Shown one piece after another: positions 1-11,600 of a stretch of DNA of 43,192 nucleotides (its first letter is position 1; every line of letters begins with the position of its first letter). The position numbers and the translations under genes are program-made. The stretch covers positions 1-43,192 of the forward strand of contig NZ_CABHXX010000012.1 in assembly GCF_902170565.1 (NCBI RefSeq). Reading direction: 5' to 3'. The notes under the pieces were generated by a model, which searched no databases, was not told the DNA's origin, and saw only the letters and a program-made list of their open reading frames with translations. This stretch comes from Yersinia thracica (GTDB lineage Bacteria > Pseudomonadota > Gammaproteobacteria > Enterobacterales > Enterobacteriaceae).

Positions 1-32
1 ATATAAGATAATTATTGTTTTAATTTAATAAT

Positions 33-383
33 ATGAATAACTTGTATAGGTACTTCGGGGGATTTATGGATTTATTGCGTAGTTTGGCAGGGATGTACAT
101 CTTATTACTTATCGCCTATCTAAGTTTCTCTTCTTATCTGAAAGAAACCATCGGAACGTTAGAGGTAAAAACTATTGCTGTTATTTCTTTTGCTCTGTGC
201 GGTTTCGCCAATTTTGGCTCGATTGCTGTGGTCGTGGGGGCATTTAGCGCCGTTGCTCCTGAAAGAGCCTCTGACATTGCCCGCTTAGGATTCCGTGCAT
301 TATTAGCGGCTACATTATCTAACCTGATGAGTGCCACTATTGCCGGTTTGTTTATCGGTCTGGGGCGCTTATTACCGGGGTAG
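33..383 (+). pseudogene. C-terminal remnant of a NupC/CNT-family nucleoside transporter
   Basis: From about residue 28 to the end, this 116-residue frame reads like the last part of concentrative nucleoside transporters (NupC/NupX): an AYLSFSSYLKE segment, then SFALCGFANFGSIA, APERASDIARLGFRALLA and NLMSATIAGLFIG. Family members have about 400 residues, so roughly the first three quarters are absent. The first 27 residues do not resemble the family. A stop codon lies in frame at 21-23, so the missing part is not simply cut off by the window edge in this frame. I see no good ribosome site. It is most likely a decayed or deletion-derived fragment. A frameshift relative to sequence left of the window cannot be excluded. 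Confidence 0.7.
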
Positions 384-418
384 GTGATAAGCAATATCGT
401 TAGGTCAACATAACACTG

Positions 419-454
419 AGTGCATTAATCTATCGATAGATGGGGTAGTGCACT
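419..454. terminator. Inverted repeat between convergent genes
   Basis: AGTGCA (419-424) pairs with TGCACT (449-454), around an inner perfect 14-base palindrome ATCTATCGATAGAT. It lies between the transporter remnant and the end of the minus-strand regulator. Its place suggests a terminator for both, but neither side has a long T tract. Confidence 0.35.
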
Positions 455-464
455 TATTTCATAT

Positions 465-1175
465 TTAATCTAATGGATGGCGCTTGAGGTAATAACTGAT
501 TTTATAATCAGCCGGATTAAAGGTAATCACCGAAAAGTCCACAACCACTCCATCAGTGGTATTAGACACTGCCAATAATTGCATTAATAGGGTCCGTGGG
601 TCACAATGGAGTTGTAGAGCGAACTCCTGGCTGGCAACAATGGGTAAGAATGTTTGTCGGCAACCCTCAATCTGATAATTAGCATGTTTTTCAATAAAGT
701 CATATTTTGATGATTCAAGATGATGGTAGGTTAAATCCGGCATCAGAGTGACTGGTAGGTAACTTTCTTCTATTTGAATAATCTGTTTGTCGGCATAGCG
801 TAATCGCTTGATATAATAGGTTTTATCGTCTTGTTGGATATTTAACTGGCTGGCGATAGCCTGCGGAGCCCTAATAATTTTGAATTCAGACACTTCTGTA
901 TGCGGTGTTTTTCCAAGCATCTTCATATGTTCAGTAAAACTGTTCAGATGATTATTATCGTGTTTAAGATCTTTCCCGATAATAAAAGTACCTCGGCCCT
1001 GTTGGCGCTCTAATAAACCATCCTGAATTAAAACATCCAATGCTTTTCTGACCGTCATTCGTGATACACCAAAACGTTCAGCTAACTGAATTTCAGAGGG
1101 CAAGCAATCACCCACAGCAACATCTTGATGATTTATTAACTTTCTAATATTGGTAACTAGATTTTTATATACCAT
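465..1175 (-). CDS. GntR/HutC-family (UTRA) transcriptional regulator of the alpha-glucoside operon
   Basis: An N-terminal winged helix-turn-helix (LPSEIQLAERFGVSRMTVRKA, then a basic wing ending GRGTFI) is followed by a ligand-binding UTRA domain of about 150 residues. This is the layout of HutC-type GntR repressors such as TreR-like sugar regulators. An ATG at 1220 would add 15 residues but has no ribosome site. The ATG at 1173-1175 has an AGGT a few bases upstream and places the helix-turn-helix at the usual distance from the N terminus, so I chose it; the length is then 236 residues. The gene diverges from the PTS permease and hydrolase, so it probably represses them and responds to a phosphorylated alpha-glucoside. 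That ligand is inferred from context only. Confidence 0.85.
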   Translation of the reverse strand: MVYKNLVTNIRKLINHQDVAVGDCLPSEIQLAERFGVSRMTVRKALDVLIQDGLLERQQGRGTFIIGKDLKHDNNHLNSFTEHMKMLGKTPHTEVSEFKIIRAPQAIASQLNIQQDDKTYYIKRLRYADKQIIQIEESYLPVTLMPDLTYHHLESSKYDFIEKHANYQIEGCRQTFLPIVASQEFALQLHCDPRTLLMQLLAVSNTTDGVVVDFSVITFNPADYKISYYLKRHPLD

Positions 1176-1320
1176 TTTTATACCTATTTGGATGGAGATG
1201 TTCATCACAAGTGTTTTCATAACATACTAATAATTAATCAGTAAAACTCAAGCGGTATAAAAAATAGTTAAAATGTCTAACTTTTAAGGAAATAATATAC
1301 AAGTGTGGCTAACGATTTAA

Positions 1321-1336
1321 TGCAATGTTGGTCACA
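1321..1336 (+). promoter_or_regulatory. Candidate CRP site upstream of the PTS operon
   Basis: TGCAA, 6 bases, TCACA: the right half-site is perfect and the left matches TGTGA at 3 of 5 positions. It is centred about 85 bases before the permease start, a usual distance for a catabolite-controlled sugar operon. No clear GntR operator could be picked by eye in the 1176-1413 divergent promoter region. Confidence 0.35.
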
Positions 1337-1413
1337 TATTTTTATCAATCGCCAAATCATAACCTGTCTATTCCATAGAGTGATGACTGTTCACACTCAA
1401 GAGGGAAGCTGTC

Positions 1414-2958
1414 ATGTTAAGTTCGTTTAATCGGTTTGGCGGGGCGATGCTCGGTGCGGTGCTACTCTTTCCTTTTGCTGGGATGATAGTCGGGCTATCT
1501 TTGGTGCTGCAAAATCCGACCTTTGCCAGTCCAGACGGTTTATTTTTCCAATTATTAAAAATCATTGAATCCGGCGGCTGGACTGTATTTAACAATATGG
1601 GGCTGTTATTCGCTGTTGGCTTACCTATTAAATTGGCAAATAAAGCGCCAGCATCAGCCTGTTTGGTTTCTTTAATTACCTATCTGACCTTCAATGCTTT
1701 TCTCGGGGCAATGTGTGAAGTTTGGGGCGCACATTGGGGGGTTAATTTCGCACAAGAAACAGGTGGCACCAGTGGCCTGGCAATGATTGGCGGTATTAAA
1801 ACACTGGATACCAGTGTGATTGGCGCAATTCTGTGTGGCAGCTTGGTTACCTGGATTCATAACCGTTATTACTCAACCAAATTACCTGACTATATTAGTA
1901 TCTTCCAGGGCGCGGCTTTCGTTAACATTCTTGGTTTTATTGTTATGTTGCCGCTGGCCTTTATAACATTAATGCTGTGGCCAAAAGTGCAGCTAGGCAT
2001 GATTTCATTGCAAGGTTTTATTCTACATGCCGGTAACTTTGGTATCTGGTGTTATATCTTCCTGGAAAAGATTTTACTGCCTACTGGCCTTCATCACTTT
2101 GTTTATAGTCCTTTCCAATATACCGATGTTGCTGTACCCGGTGGCACTACCCTGTATTGGCTCACGCATTTACAAGAATTCAGCCAATCTACTGAACCTT
2201 TAAAACAGCTGTTCCCAGCAGGTGGTTTTGCCATGCAGGGTAATGGTGCGGTATTTGGTGGTTTAGGAATGGCGTTGGCGATATACAGCACTGCAAAACC
2301 GGAAAATAAAGCCAAAGTTGCGGGCCTGCTGATTCCGGCAACAATTACCAGCATGTTTATCGGTATTACTGAGCCGCTGGACTTTACCTTCCTGTTTATT
2401 GCCCCAGCGTTATTTGTGGTGCATGCCATGCTTTCAGCCACCATGACCGTCGTGATGTATAGCTTGGGTGTGGTAGGGAACTTTGGTTCTGGAATACTCG
2501 AGTGGGCGACACAAAACTGGATACCGATGTTCAGTAACCATGCCAATGTCATGATAACTCAAATTATTGTTGGTGTTATTTTTAGTGGCGTCTACTTCCT
2601 GATATTCCGTGTTTTGATTCTCAAATTTAATTTCAAAACATTGGGCCGTGAAGACAGTGATCTCAAGCTTTATTCAAAACAAGATTACAAGCAGAAAGGA
2701 GAAAATCAGGGGGATGAGTTCCAACAGCGTGCCAGTGCTTATTTAGACGCAGCCGGTGGGAAGGACAATATTGCCAGCTATACCCACTGTTTTACCCGTT
2801 TAAGATTAGTTGTAAAAGACATTAGCCGTGTTCAACCAAGTACAGCATTTAAAGCCTATTCCGCGATTGAGGTTTATAAAAATGGCAATGATGTGCAGGT
2901 GATTGTTGGCAACAATGTAACGCATATTTATGAACAATTTGCAGAGTTGATGAATTAA
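1414..2958 (+). CDS. PTS system alpha-glucoside-specific EIICB component (GlvC/AglA/MalX type)
   Basis: This 514-residue inner-membrane protein has a hydrophobic EIIC domain (about residues 1-410, glucose superfamily). It carries the substrate-site signature ITEPLDFTFLFIAP and the GLHHFVYSPFQY and GNGAVFGG segments. A cytoplasmic EIIB domain follows (about 440-514); its phospho-accepting Cys459 sits in the usual THCFTRLRL motif. There is no EIIA domain, so phosphate probably comes from the glucose EIIA (Crr), as for other permeases of this class. The start has GAGGGA seven bases upstream. The 6-phospho-alpha-glucosidase begins 11 bases after the stop, so the two form one operon. Expected substrates are maltose-like or sucrose-isomer alpha-glucosides; the exact sugar cannot be read from sequence. 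Confidence 0.9.
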   Translation: MLSSFNRFGGAMLGAVLLFPFAGMIVGLSLVLQNPTFASPDGLFFQLLKIIESGGWTVFNNMGLLFAVGLPIKLANKAPASACLVSLITYLTFNAFLGAMCEVWGAHWGVNFAQETGGTSGLAMIGGIKTLDTSVIGAILCGSLVTWIHNRYYSTKLPDYISIFQGAAFVNILGFIVMLPLAFITLMLWPKVQLGMISLQGFILHAGNFGIWCYIFLEKILLPTGLHHFVYSPFQYTDVAVPGGTTLYWLTHLQEFSQSTEPLKQLFPAGGFAMQGNGAVFGGLGMALAIYSTAKPENKAKVAGLLIPATITSMFIGITEPLDFTFLFIAPALFVVHAMLSATMTVVMYSLGVVGNFGSGILEWATQNWIPMFSNHANVMITQIIVGVIFSGVYFLIFRVLILKFNFKTLGREDSDLKLYSKQDYKQKGENQGDEFQQRASAYLDAAGGKDNIASYTHCFTRLRLVVKDISRVQPSTAFKAYSAIEVYKNGNDVQVIVGNNVTHIYEQFAELMN

Positions 2959-2969
2959 GGAGTTTTTAG

Positions 2970-4292
<1,323 letters not shown>

Positions 4293-4304
4293 CTATGACT
4301 AAAT

Positions 4305-4334
4305 ACCGTTATGGTCTATTGGGACTGTAACGGT
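4305..4334 (+). terminator. Weak hairpin after the alpha-glucoside operon
   Basis: ACCGTTA (4305-4311) pairs perfectly with TAACGGT (4328-4334) just after the hydrolase stop codon. The loop is 16 bases and there is no T tract, so it may only be a 3-prime stabilising hairpin. Confidence 0.3.
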
Positions 4335-4389
4335 GTATCAAATCCATGTCAGCCCAACACCAAGGACTCACGCTTTATAAAAGAATCAT

Positions 4390-4416
4390 TAAAGTATTCC
4401 CGCAATCTGCCGATAT
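4390..4416 (+). promoter_or_regulatory. Sigma-28 (FliA) flagellar class 3 promoter of ycgR
   Basis: The -35 is TAAAGTAT, then an 11-base spacer, then a -10 of GCCGATAT. The enterobacterial FliA consensus is TAAAGTTT-N11-GCCGATAA, so each element differs at one base and the spacing is exact. It lies about 75 bases before the GTG start of ycgR, so the gene should be expressed with the late flagellar genes, as it is in E. coli. Confidence 0.88.
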
Positions 4417-4492
4417 TGATGTCTGATATTTATATGCTTTTTAATAATAATCTGGTTAGCCAGGGCAATAAATTAAAGGTGGGGAATGGCAG

Positions 4493-5242
4493 GTGAGCGA
4501 AACGTCTAAAGAGAACTTTGTAAAAACCAACAAATTAGCGATCTGTGCAATTCTTCGTGATCTAAAGAAGAACGATACCGCAGTGATGGTCACCCATGCT
4601 CGTGGGCAATTTATTAGCCGCATTCTGGATGTGCTTCCTGACTCGGATCAATTTATTTTTGATTTTGGCAGTGTTACTCATGAGAACATCGCAGCACTGG
4701 CTGCCAGCCAACTGACAATTATTGCAGAGCCTACCGGTGCTAAAATTGAATTTACCTGCAATCCACTGAAAGAAATAACGTATTTATCTTTACCTGCTTT
4801 CAGCACTTTCATTCCTGACAGCCTCTACTTTATTCAACGTCGGGAATATTTCCGGGTCAGTATTCCTCAATGGCCTGCTTATTATTGTGCAGGGAGATTC
4901 GCCGATGGCACTAAATTCTCTTACACATTAGCGGATGTTTCTTTGGGGGGAATGGGGGTGTATGCGGTCAAGGGCAGCGAGTTCCCAGTCCAAGGGTGTG
5001 GCATTCTGCGTGATGTGTCAGTTGATTTATGTGGCTTTGGTATTTTTAAATTAGACTTACAGTTTATCCGGGCCATCGATAAACAAGTGGTCAATAACAA
5101 AGGTGAAACTCTCACCGTGCAGCGCCTGAGTTTTAAATTTCCTCGCTTAAGCCCAATTCAGGAAAAAGGATTGCAGCGGGCTATTTTTGAACTGGAAAAA
5201 CAGCAAACCGCCAAAGCCCGAAAATTTCAGGAGGGTATTTAG
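4493..5242 (+). CDS. ycgR: Flagellar brake protein YcgR, PilZ-domain c-di-GMP receptor
   Basis: YcgR binds cyclic di-GMP and acts at the flagellar motor to slow rotation and bias swimming. The 249-residue protein has the two-part layout of the family. Residues 1-110 form a YcgR-N domain, and the PilZ domain follows with Arg117-x-x-x-Arg121 (in RREYFRV) and Asp148-x-Ser-x-x-Gly153 (in DVSLGGMG), the c-di-GMP contacts. Translation starts at GTG 4493 behind a purine-rich AAGGTGGGGAA stretch. It is preceded by a near-consensus sigma-28 promoter and appears to be monocistronic, with a hairpin just downstream. Its neighbour is a cyclic glucan synthase, which is also a cell-envelope and motility-related function in other bacteria. 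I see no shared transcription. Confidence 0.95.
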   Translation: MSETSKENFVKTNKLAICAILRDLKKNDTAVMVTHARGQFISRILDVLPDSDQFIFDFGSVTHENIAALAASQLTIIAEPTGAKIEFTCNPLKEITYLSLPAFSTFIPDSLYFIQRREYFRVSIPQWPAYYCAGRFADGTKFSYTLADVSLGGMGVYAVKGSEFPVQGCGILRDVSVDLCGFGIFKLDLQFIRAIDKQVVNNKGETLTVQRLSFKFPRLSPIQEKGLQRAIFELEKQQTAKARKFQEGI

Positions 5243-5263
5243 TTTCTGAAACTATAGGGTGAT

Positions 5264-5300
5264 TACCTGCGGTCTGTGTATAGTAGACAGACAGCAGGTA
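5264..5300 (+). terminator. Hairpin terminator candidate after ycgR
   Basis: TACCTGC (5264-5270) and GTCTGT (5272-5277) pair with ACAGAC (5287-5292) and GCAGGTA (5294-5300). This gives a 13-pair stem with one mismatch and a 9-base loop, 22 bases after the ycgR stop. Only a short T run follows. Confidence 0.55.
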
Positions 5301-5682
5301 TTTCAATTCCCTTTCTGGTTATGTTTATAACCCTTTGTTTTCTTTCTCTCATTTCATGCCCAGATCCCTGTTTTTTTCTTTGGGCTATAATTAATATTTT
5401 TCAGCTTATTGCTGTTGCGTCTTTATGCGCATTGTCAGCCTTTACTCGCCTCTTTTTTGACTGAACGTTTTTACGTGTCAGCCTTTTGCTTTCCACCTTC
5501 ACTCAGCATTTTTGACAGCATTCTGCCTGTAGGGGCGTTTCCTGCTCAATATTACGCGGCTCGCACCACTCAGGATGCTCACCTGAGTCATTCGATTGGA
5601 TAGGCTTTTCTCCCGCTATCCCCGATTTTTTTGTTATGCAGATTGCGATGAGACTGTATGAGCACCGGACTAGAAGGTATCT
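5301..5682. other. Gene-free pyrimidine-rich leader upstream of the glucan synthase
   Basis: About 380 bases with no convincing gene. The plus strand is rich in T and C runs, and open frames here (for example 5409-5603) have no ribosome site and low-complexity products. The stretch presumably contains the promoter and an unusually long 5-prime region of the glucan synthase gene. I could not assign a promoter with confidence. Confidence 0.5.
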
Positions 5683-8600
5683 ATGAAATTATTTCTTAAG
5701 ACTATTCTTGGGCAGCGCCCCCTGTGGGGATCACGAACGACAGTCACTCCCTGGCATGATTTTGCCCCGGTTAGGGAAGAATTATTCAGTGTGGAACGGT
5801 TGGAGCAACATGCTGAAAGCCTTGCCAAAGCTCAGTCGATAACACCCCATCCGCCACGGGTGTCCACTTTGCATGCCCGCCTGGATGATAACGCCAATAC
5901 CTTGTTGGCGGCGTATCGGGCCAGTGCCGCAGAGTTGGAAAAGGGCCGCGCAGTCGTCCCTGCGGCAGAGTGGTTGCTGGATAATTATCATCTGGTCGAA
6001 GAACAGATCCGCGAGATTCGCGATGATTTACCGCCGGGTTATTACCGTCAATTGCCGAAATTAGCCGATGGGCCATTTGCTGGTTATCCGCGTGTTTTGG
6101 GTATTACCTGGGCATTTGTGGCGCACACTGACAGTCACTTGGATCCCGATGTTTTATGCCGTTTTATTATGGCGTATCAGCGAGTTCAACCGCTGACCAT
6201 CGGCGAGTTATGGGCGGTCGCGATCACTTTGCGTATCGTGCTGATAGAGAACTTACGCCGCCTTGCCGATCAAATAACACAAGGGCGTAAAGCGCGTGCA
6301 GATGCTGAGGCGCTGGCAAATAAGCTATTAAAAACAGGAGACAGCCGATTAGCGCTGGAGTCCGATATTGCGATGCGCTCCACAGAGCCTTTATCTGAGC
6401 AATTTGCATCTCAGTTGGCAAAGCGGCTTAGAGACCAGGATCCGCGCACCACCCCCGCGTTAGGATGGTTGGAAGATCGCCTTAAATTACAAGGCGTAAC
6501 GGTCAGTGAAGTGGTGCAGCATGCCCAATTACGGCAAGGGGCTTCCAACGTTTCAGTCCGCAATGTAATAACCAGTATGCGGCTGATTTCGGATATTGAT
6601 TGGGCTGATTTGTTTGAGAGTGTCAGTCTGGTAGACGAATGCTTACAGCAAGGAAGCGCCTTTGCTAGCATGGATTTTCAAACTCGCAATCTGTACCGCA
6701 GTGCTATCGAACAATTATGCCGTGGCTCGACTTTCACTGAGCTGGAAATTGCCAGCCTTGCTTTGCAAGCCGCGCAGAATGCCGCCGCTACGGCGGAACT
6801 TGAAAACGTCGACCGCTGCCGTGACCCCGGTTATCACTTAATTGGTGCCGGGCGGCGCGAATTGGAAAATCAGATCAGATTCAGCCCGTCAATGCGATTA
6901 TGGTTTAGCCGCTTGAGTATCCGCCTCGGGGTTGGCGGCTATATGGGGGCGATTTTACTGGTCACGGCTGGATTACTGGCATTGGCGCTGTGGGCGCTCT
7001 CGTTCCCCGGTTTGGCTACCGGATGGCTGGTGTTATTAGCATTCGTTGGCTTTATTCCGGCCACTGAAGTGGCGACTGCGCTGATAAATCGCGTGATTAC
7101 CTGGAGCTTCGGTGCCACTATTTTGCCGGGGCTGGAATTGGCCAGTGGTGTACCCGATGAGTTGCGCACCTTGGTGGTGGTGCCGACCTTGCTGACCAGT
7201 AAGGCAGATTTACTGGAGCAAATCGACCAACTAGAAGTTCATCATTTGTCGGGCACCACCGGCTCTCTGACTTTTGCCCTATTGCTGGATGGGGTTGATG
7301 CAGATTCCCAAGTGATAGCCAGTGATGGCCCGCTGTTGGCCTTGGCCGATGAAGCCATGGCCCGGCTGAATCAACAATATGGCCCCGGCCCGGCTGGCCC
7401 GCGTTTCCTGTTGCTCTACCGGCAGCGGATATTTAATGAAAGCGAAAATCGCTGGATGGGCTGGGAGCGCAAGCGGGGTAAGTTGCATGAGCTTAACCGC
7501 CTGTTACGCGGAGCAACAGATACTTCATTTATTGCCACCGCCGCCGGTGAGCCGCAGGTGCCCGCAGATGTGCGGTATGTCATTACGCTGGATGCCGATA
7601 CCCGCCTTCCTCGCGATGCGGCACTGCGTTTGATTGGCAAAATGGCACATCCGCTGAATCGGCCGCGTTTTAGTGCTGATCAACAACGGGTGGTTGATGG
7701 CTACGGTATTCTCCAGCCTCGAGTGACCTTGGCATTGCCGATGGGGCAGGGTAGCTCATTGTATCAATGGGTTTTTTCCGGCCCTGGGGGGATGGATCCT
7801 TATGCCGCTGCAGTTTCAGATGTTTATCAGGATATCTTTGGTGAAGGTTCTTACACCGGCAAAGGTATTTATGACGTTGATGCCTTTGAAGCTTCATTGG
7901 TGGGCCGGGTGCCGGATAATACTTTGCTCAGTCATGACCTGTTTGAGGGGGTTTTTGCCCGTGCGGGCTTAGCCTCGGATATTGAAGTGGTTGAGGAATC
8001 GCCGGCACGCTATGACGTGGTTACCAAACGCCAACATCGCTGGACGCGGGGTGATTGGCAATTGCTGCCATGGATTATCAAATCATCCATTACTCAAACT
8101 GACCAAGACAGCAAAAGTGTTCCGCTGTTGGGCCGCTGGAAGATGGTTGATAACCTGCGGCGTTCGCTGGTTGCGCCCTTCACCTTGCTGTTGCTGGGGA
8201 TCAGTTGGATGCTACCGATGCCCGCCGCGTGGGTCGGCGTGCTGTTGGTCATGCTGTTAGCCGCTTTGCCCCCATTCTTGCCGATTTTATTCTCCTTGTG
8301 GCCGGCCCAAAATACTCGGCTTAGTAACCATTTTCGCTCTTTATTAGAGGATGCCAAACGCGCCGCGAGTCAAATGTTCCTTTCGCTGGTCTTTTTGGCC
8401 GACCATGCCTGGCAAATGGCGGATGCTATTGGTCGAACACTGATTCGCCTGCTTATTACTCATCGAAACTTATTGGAATGGATGACGGCGGCCCAATCCG
8501 CAGGGCAGCCGCGCCCCGGTTTATCCGGTTTTTATCGCCATATGGCCGGCGGCACATTATTCGGCCTGATGATGTCCATTATTGCATTTATCGCCTCCCC

Positions 8601-11600
8601 AAATGCCTGGCCGTTGATTTTGCCTTTTGCGCTACTTTGGTTGTTGGCCCCCGCGATTGCATTGTGGGCCAGCCGTACCCATCAGGTGGCGCAGCATAAA
8701 CCGATGACAGCGGACGATATTCCTGAATTGCGTTTAATTGCCCGCCGCACCTGGCGTTTCTTCGAAACCTTTGTCACACCAGACGAAAATATGCTGCCGC
8801 CTGATAACTTTCAGGAGGATCCAAAACCGGTGGTGGCGCACCGAACATCGCCGACTAACATGGGACTGTATTTGCTCTCGACCTTGGTGGCGCGTGATTT
8901 TGGTTGGGCAGGGACGTATCGCACATTGGTGCGGCTGGAAACCACCTTTGACACATTTCATAAATTGGCTCGTTTCCGTGGGCATTTCTTTAACTGGTAT
9001 GACACACAGGATTTGCGGGCGCTGGAACCGGCTTATGTTTCTTCCGTCGACAGTGGGAATCTGGCCGGGCATTTGATTGTATTGGCCAATACGTGTGAAG
9101 AGTGGGCGGCAGAACCGCTAGCAGCTAACGGTGCTAAGGGGTTGATGGATAACCTATTATTAGCGAAAGCCGCATTCAGAGAGTTACCGCCGGGGGATGA
9201 TGATTTTAAACGCAAACTCTGGGCGATTCTGGCGCAAATCCGCATGGATTTAAAAAATGTCGGTGAAGCTGAAATGCTGCCGCTGACATTGAAACCTTTG
9301 TTGGCGAAAGCCTCCGCGATGGTGCATGGCGTTGCTCGTCCAATCGATGACAATGCATTTATTGATTTAAGTTATTGGATTGAAACACTGATTGTGGCCG
9401 CCGCTGAACATGAGTATGACCAGCGATTGACCCAAGAGATGCAGGAACAGGTCGCTGACCGATTGCTAAAACTAGCCGCCGAAGCCCGCCATATGGCGCT
9501 GGCGATGGACTTTGCTTTCCTGCTCGATCCTGAACGAAAATTATTGTCTATCGGCTATTCGCTGGTGGATAACAGCCTTGATCCAAGTTGCTACGATTTG
9601 CTGGCATCTGAAGCCCGGCTCGCCAGCTTGTTTGCTATCGCCAAAGGCGATGTGCCCACCCGGCATTGGTTCCGTCTAGGGCGGGCAGCAACCCCCATCG
9701 GCAAAGGGGCGGCGTTGATTTCATGGTCGGGCTCGATGTTCGAGTATTTGATGCCGTCATTGGTGATGCGAGCGCCAGCGGGGAGTTTATTGGAGCAAAC
9801 CAATCAGTTAGTGGTGGAGCGGCAACAGGCTTATGGGCGCAGTTTGAATATTCCATGGGGGATATCTGAATCGGCATACAGTGCGCGCGATATCGAGTTT
9901 ACCTATCAATATTCTAACTTTGGTGTGCCGGGGCTTGGGCTAAAACGCGGCTTATCAGAAAACACCGTCATCGCGCCTTATGCGACCGGCTTGGCGACCA
10001 TGATTGACCCCCATGGCGCATTGCAAAATTATGAGCGGCTGGCCAAGATGGGGGCGCTGGGGCGTTATGGTTTCTATGAAGCACTCGACTTTACCCGCTC
10101 CCGCTTGCCGGAAAATCAGCTGGTGGTGATTGTCCGCAATTATATGGCGCACCATCAGGGGATGACCATTGTGGCTATCGCCAACACAGTGCAGCAGGGG
10201 CGGATGCGCAACCGCTTCCATCGTGAGCCGATGATTCAAGCTTGTGAATTATTGCTCCAAGAACGCATGCCGCGCAATGTGGCCATTGCTTACCCGCGTA
10301 CCGAGGAAGTCTTGCTTTCCGCCGTGGCAGACAGCGCGTTGCCCACTGTGCGGCGCTTTCATTCACCCGTTATAGGGGCACCAGATATCGGGGCACTGGT
10401 TATCGGGCCGCCTATCACTCATTTGTTATCCAATGGCCGTTATGCCGTGATGCTGACTACCGCCGGTGCAGGCTATAGCCGCTGGCTGGATGTCGCGGTC
10501 ACCCGCTGGCGGGAGGATGCCACCTGTGATAATTACGGCTCCTTTATTTTCCTGCGTGATTTGCGCAGTGGCCGCAGTTGGTCGGCAGGGGCGCAATTAG
10601 CCGCCAGTGATAATGCGCATCGCGAGGTCATGTTTGGTGAAGATCATGCTGAGTTTATCTGCCGCGATGGCACACTCACCAGCACCATGAATGTGCTGAT
10701 TTCCAGTGAGGACGATGGTGAAGTTCGCCGAATTTCATTGCTGAACACTGGCCGCCGTGCGCGGGAGATTGAACTGACTTCTTATGCTGAAATGGTGCTC
10801 ACTGCGGCGGCAGCCGACAATGCCCATCCGGCATTCGCCAAAATGTTTGTGGTCACCGAATTCTTACCGGAACTGGGGGCATTAATTGCGACACGGCGGC
10901 CTCGCACGGCGCAGGAACCTCAGGTCTGGGCGGCACATTTCATGGTGGCCGATGGTTTGCCGGTATCAGTATTGCAATATGAAACCGACCGCGCGAAATT
11001 TATTGGCCGCGGTAATCGGGTGGCGACCTCAACAGCGATGCAAGTGGGAGAGTCACTGTCGAATACCGTGGGGACGGTGCTTGACCCGATATTCTCATTG
11101 CGCCAAAGCTTACTGGTTCCGGCCGGTAAGACCGTCACTGTCTCCTTCTGGACATTGATTGCATCATCGAAAGAAGCGTTGCTGGACAGTGTGGATAGAC
11201 ACCGTGACCGCAGCGCCTATGAACGGGCGAAAACACTGGCCTGGACTCAGGCTCAGGTACAATTGCGCCATCTGGACATCAAAGCGGAAGAAGCGGCCGA
11301 TTTTCAGCAATTGGCTGCGCCGGTTCTGTATGCCGATGCCCGCTTCCGTTCGCCGTCCACGTCTATCATGCGCGGGGCGGGGGCCCAGTCAATGTTATGG
11401 GCGCAATCAATCTCCGGCGATTTGCCCATCGTCTTGCTGCGTATTGAAGATATTGAGGACATTGAGCAAGTGCGGCAATTACTGCGCGCCCACGAATACT
11501 GGCGCATGAAACGCCTGGCGGTTGATTTAGTTATCATCAATGAGCGGGCCTCTTCTTATGTGCAGGATTTGCAAATTGCGATTGAAACCGCGGTGCGCAG

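Noticed and set aside
4311-4496. 61-codon open frame before ycgR
   Set aside because: It lies over the sigma-28 promoter, has no ribosome site and no family-like features.
5276-5603. Two short hydrophobic open frames between ycgR and the glucan synthase
   Set aside because: They arise from T/C-rich sequence, start inside or just after a hairpin, and lack ribosome sites.
8734-9076. Paired open frames on both strands inside the glucan synthase gene
   Set aside because: They are shadows of a long GC-biased coding frame with the family sequence in the main frame.
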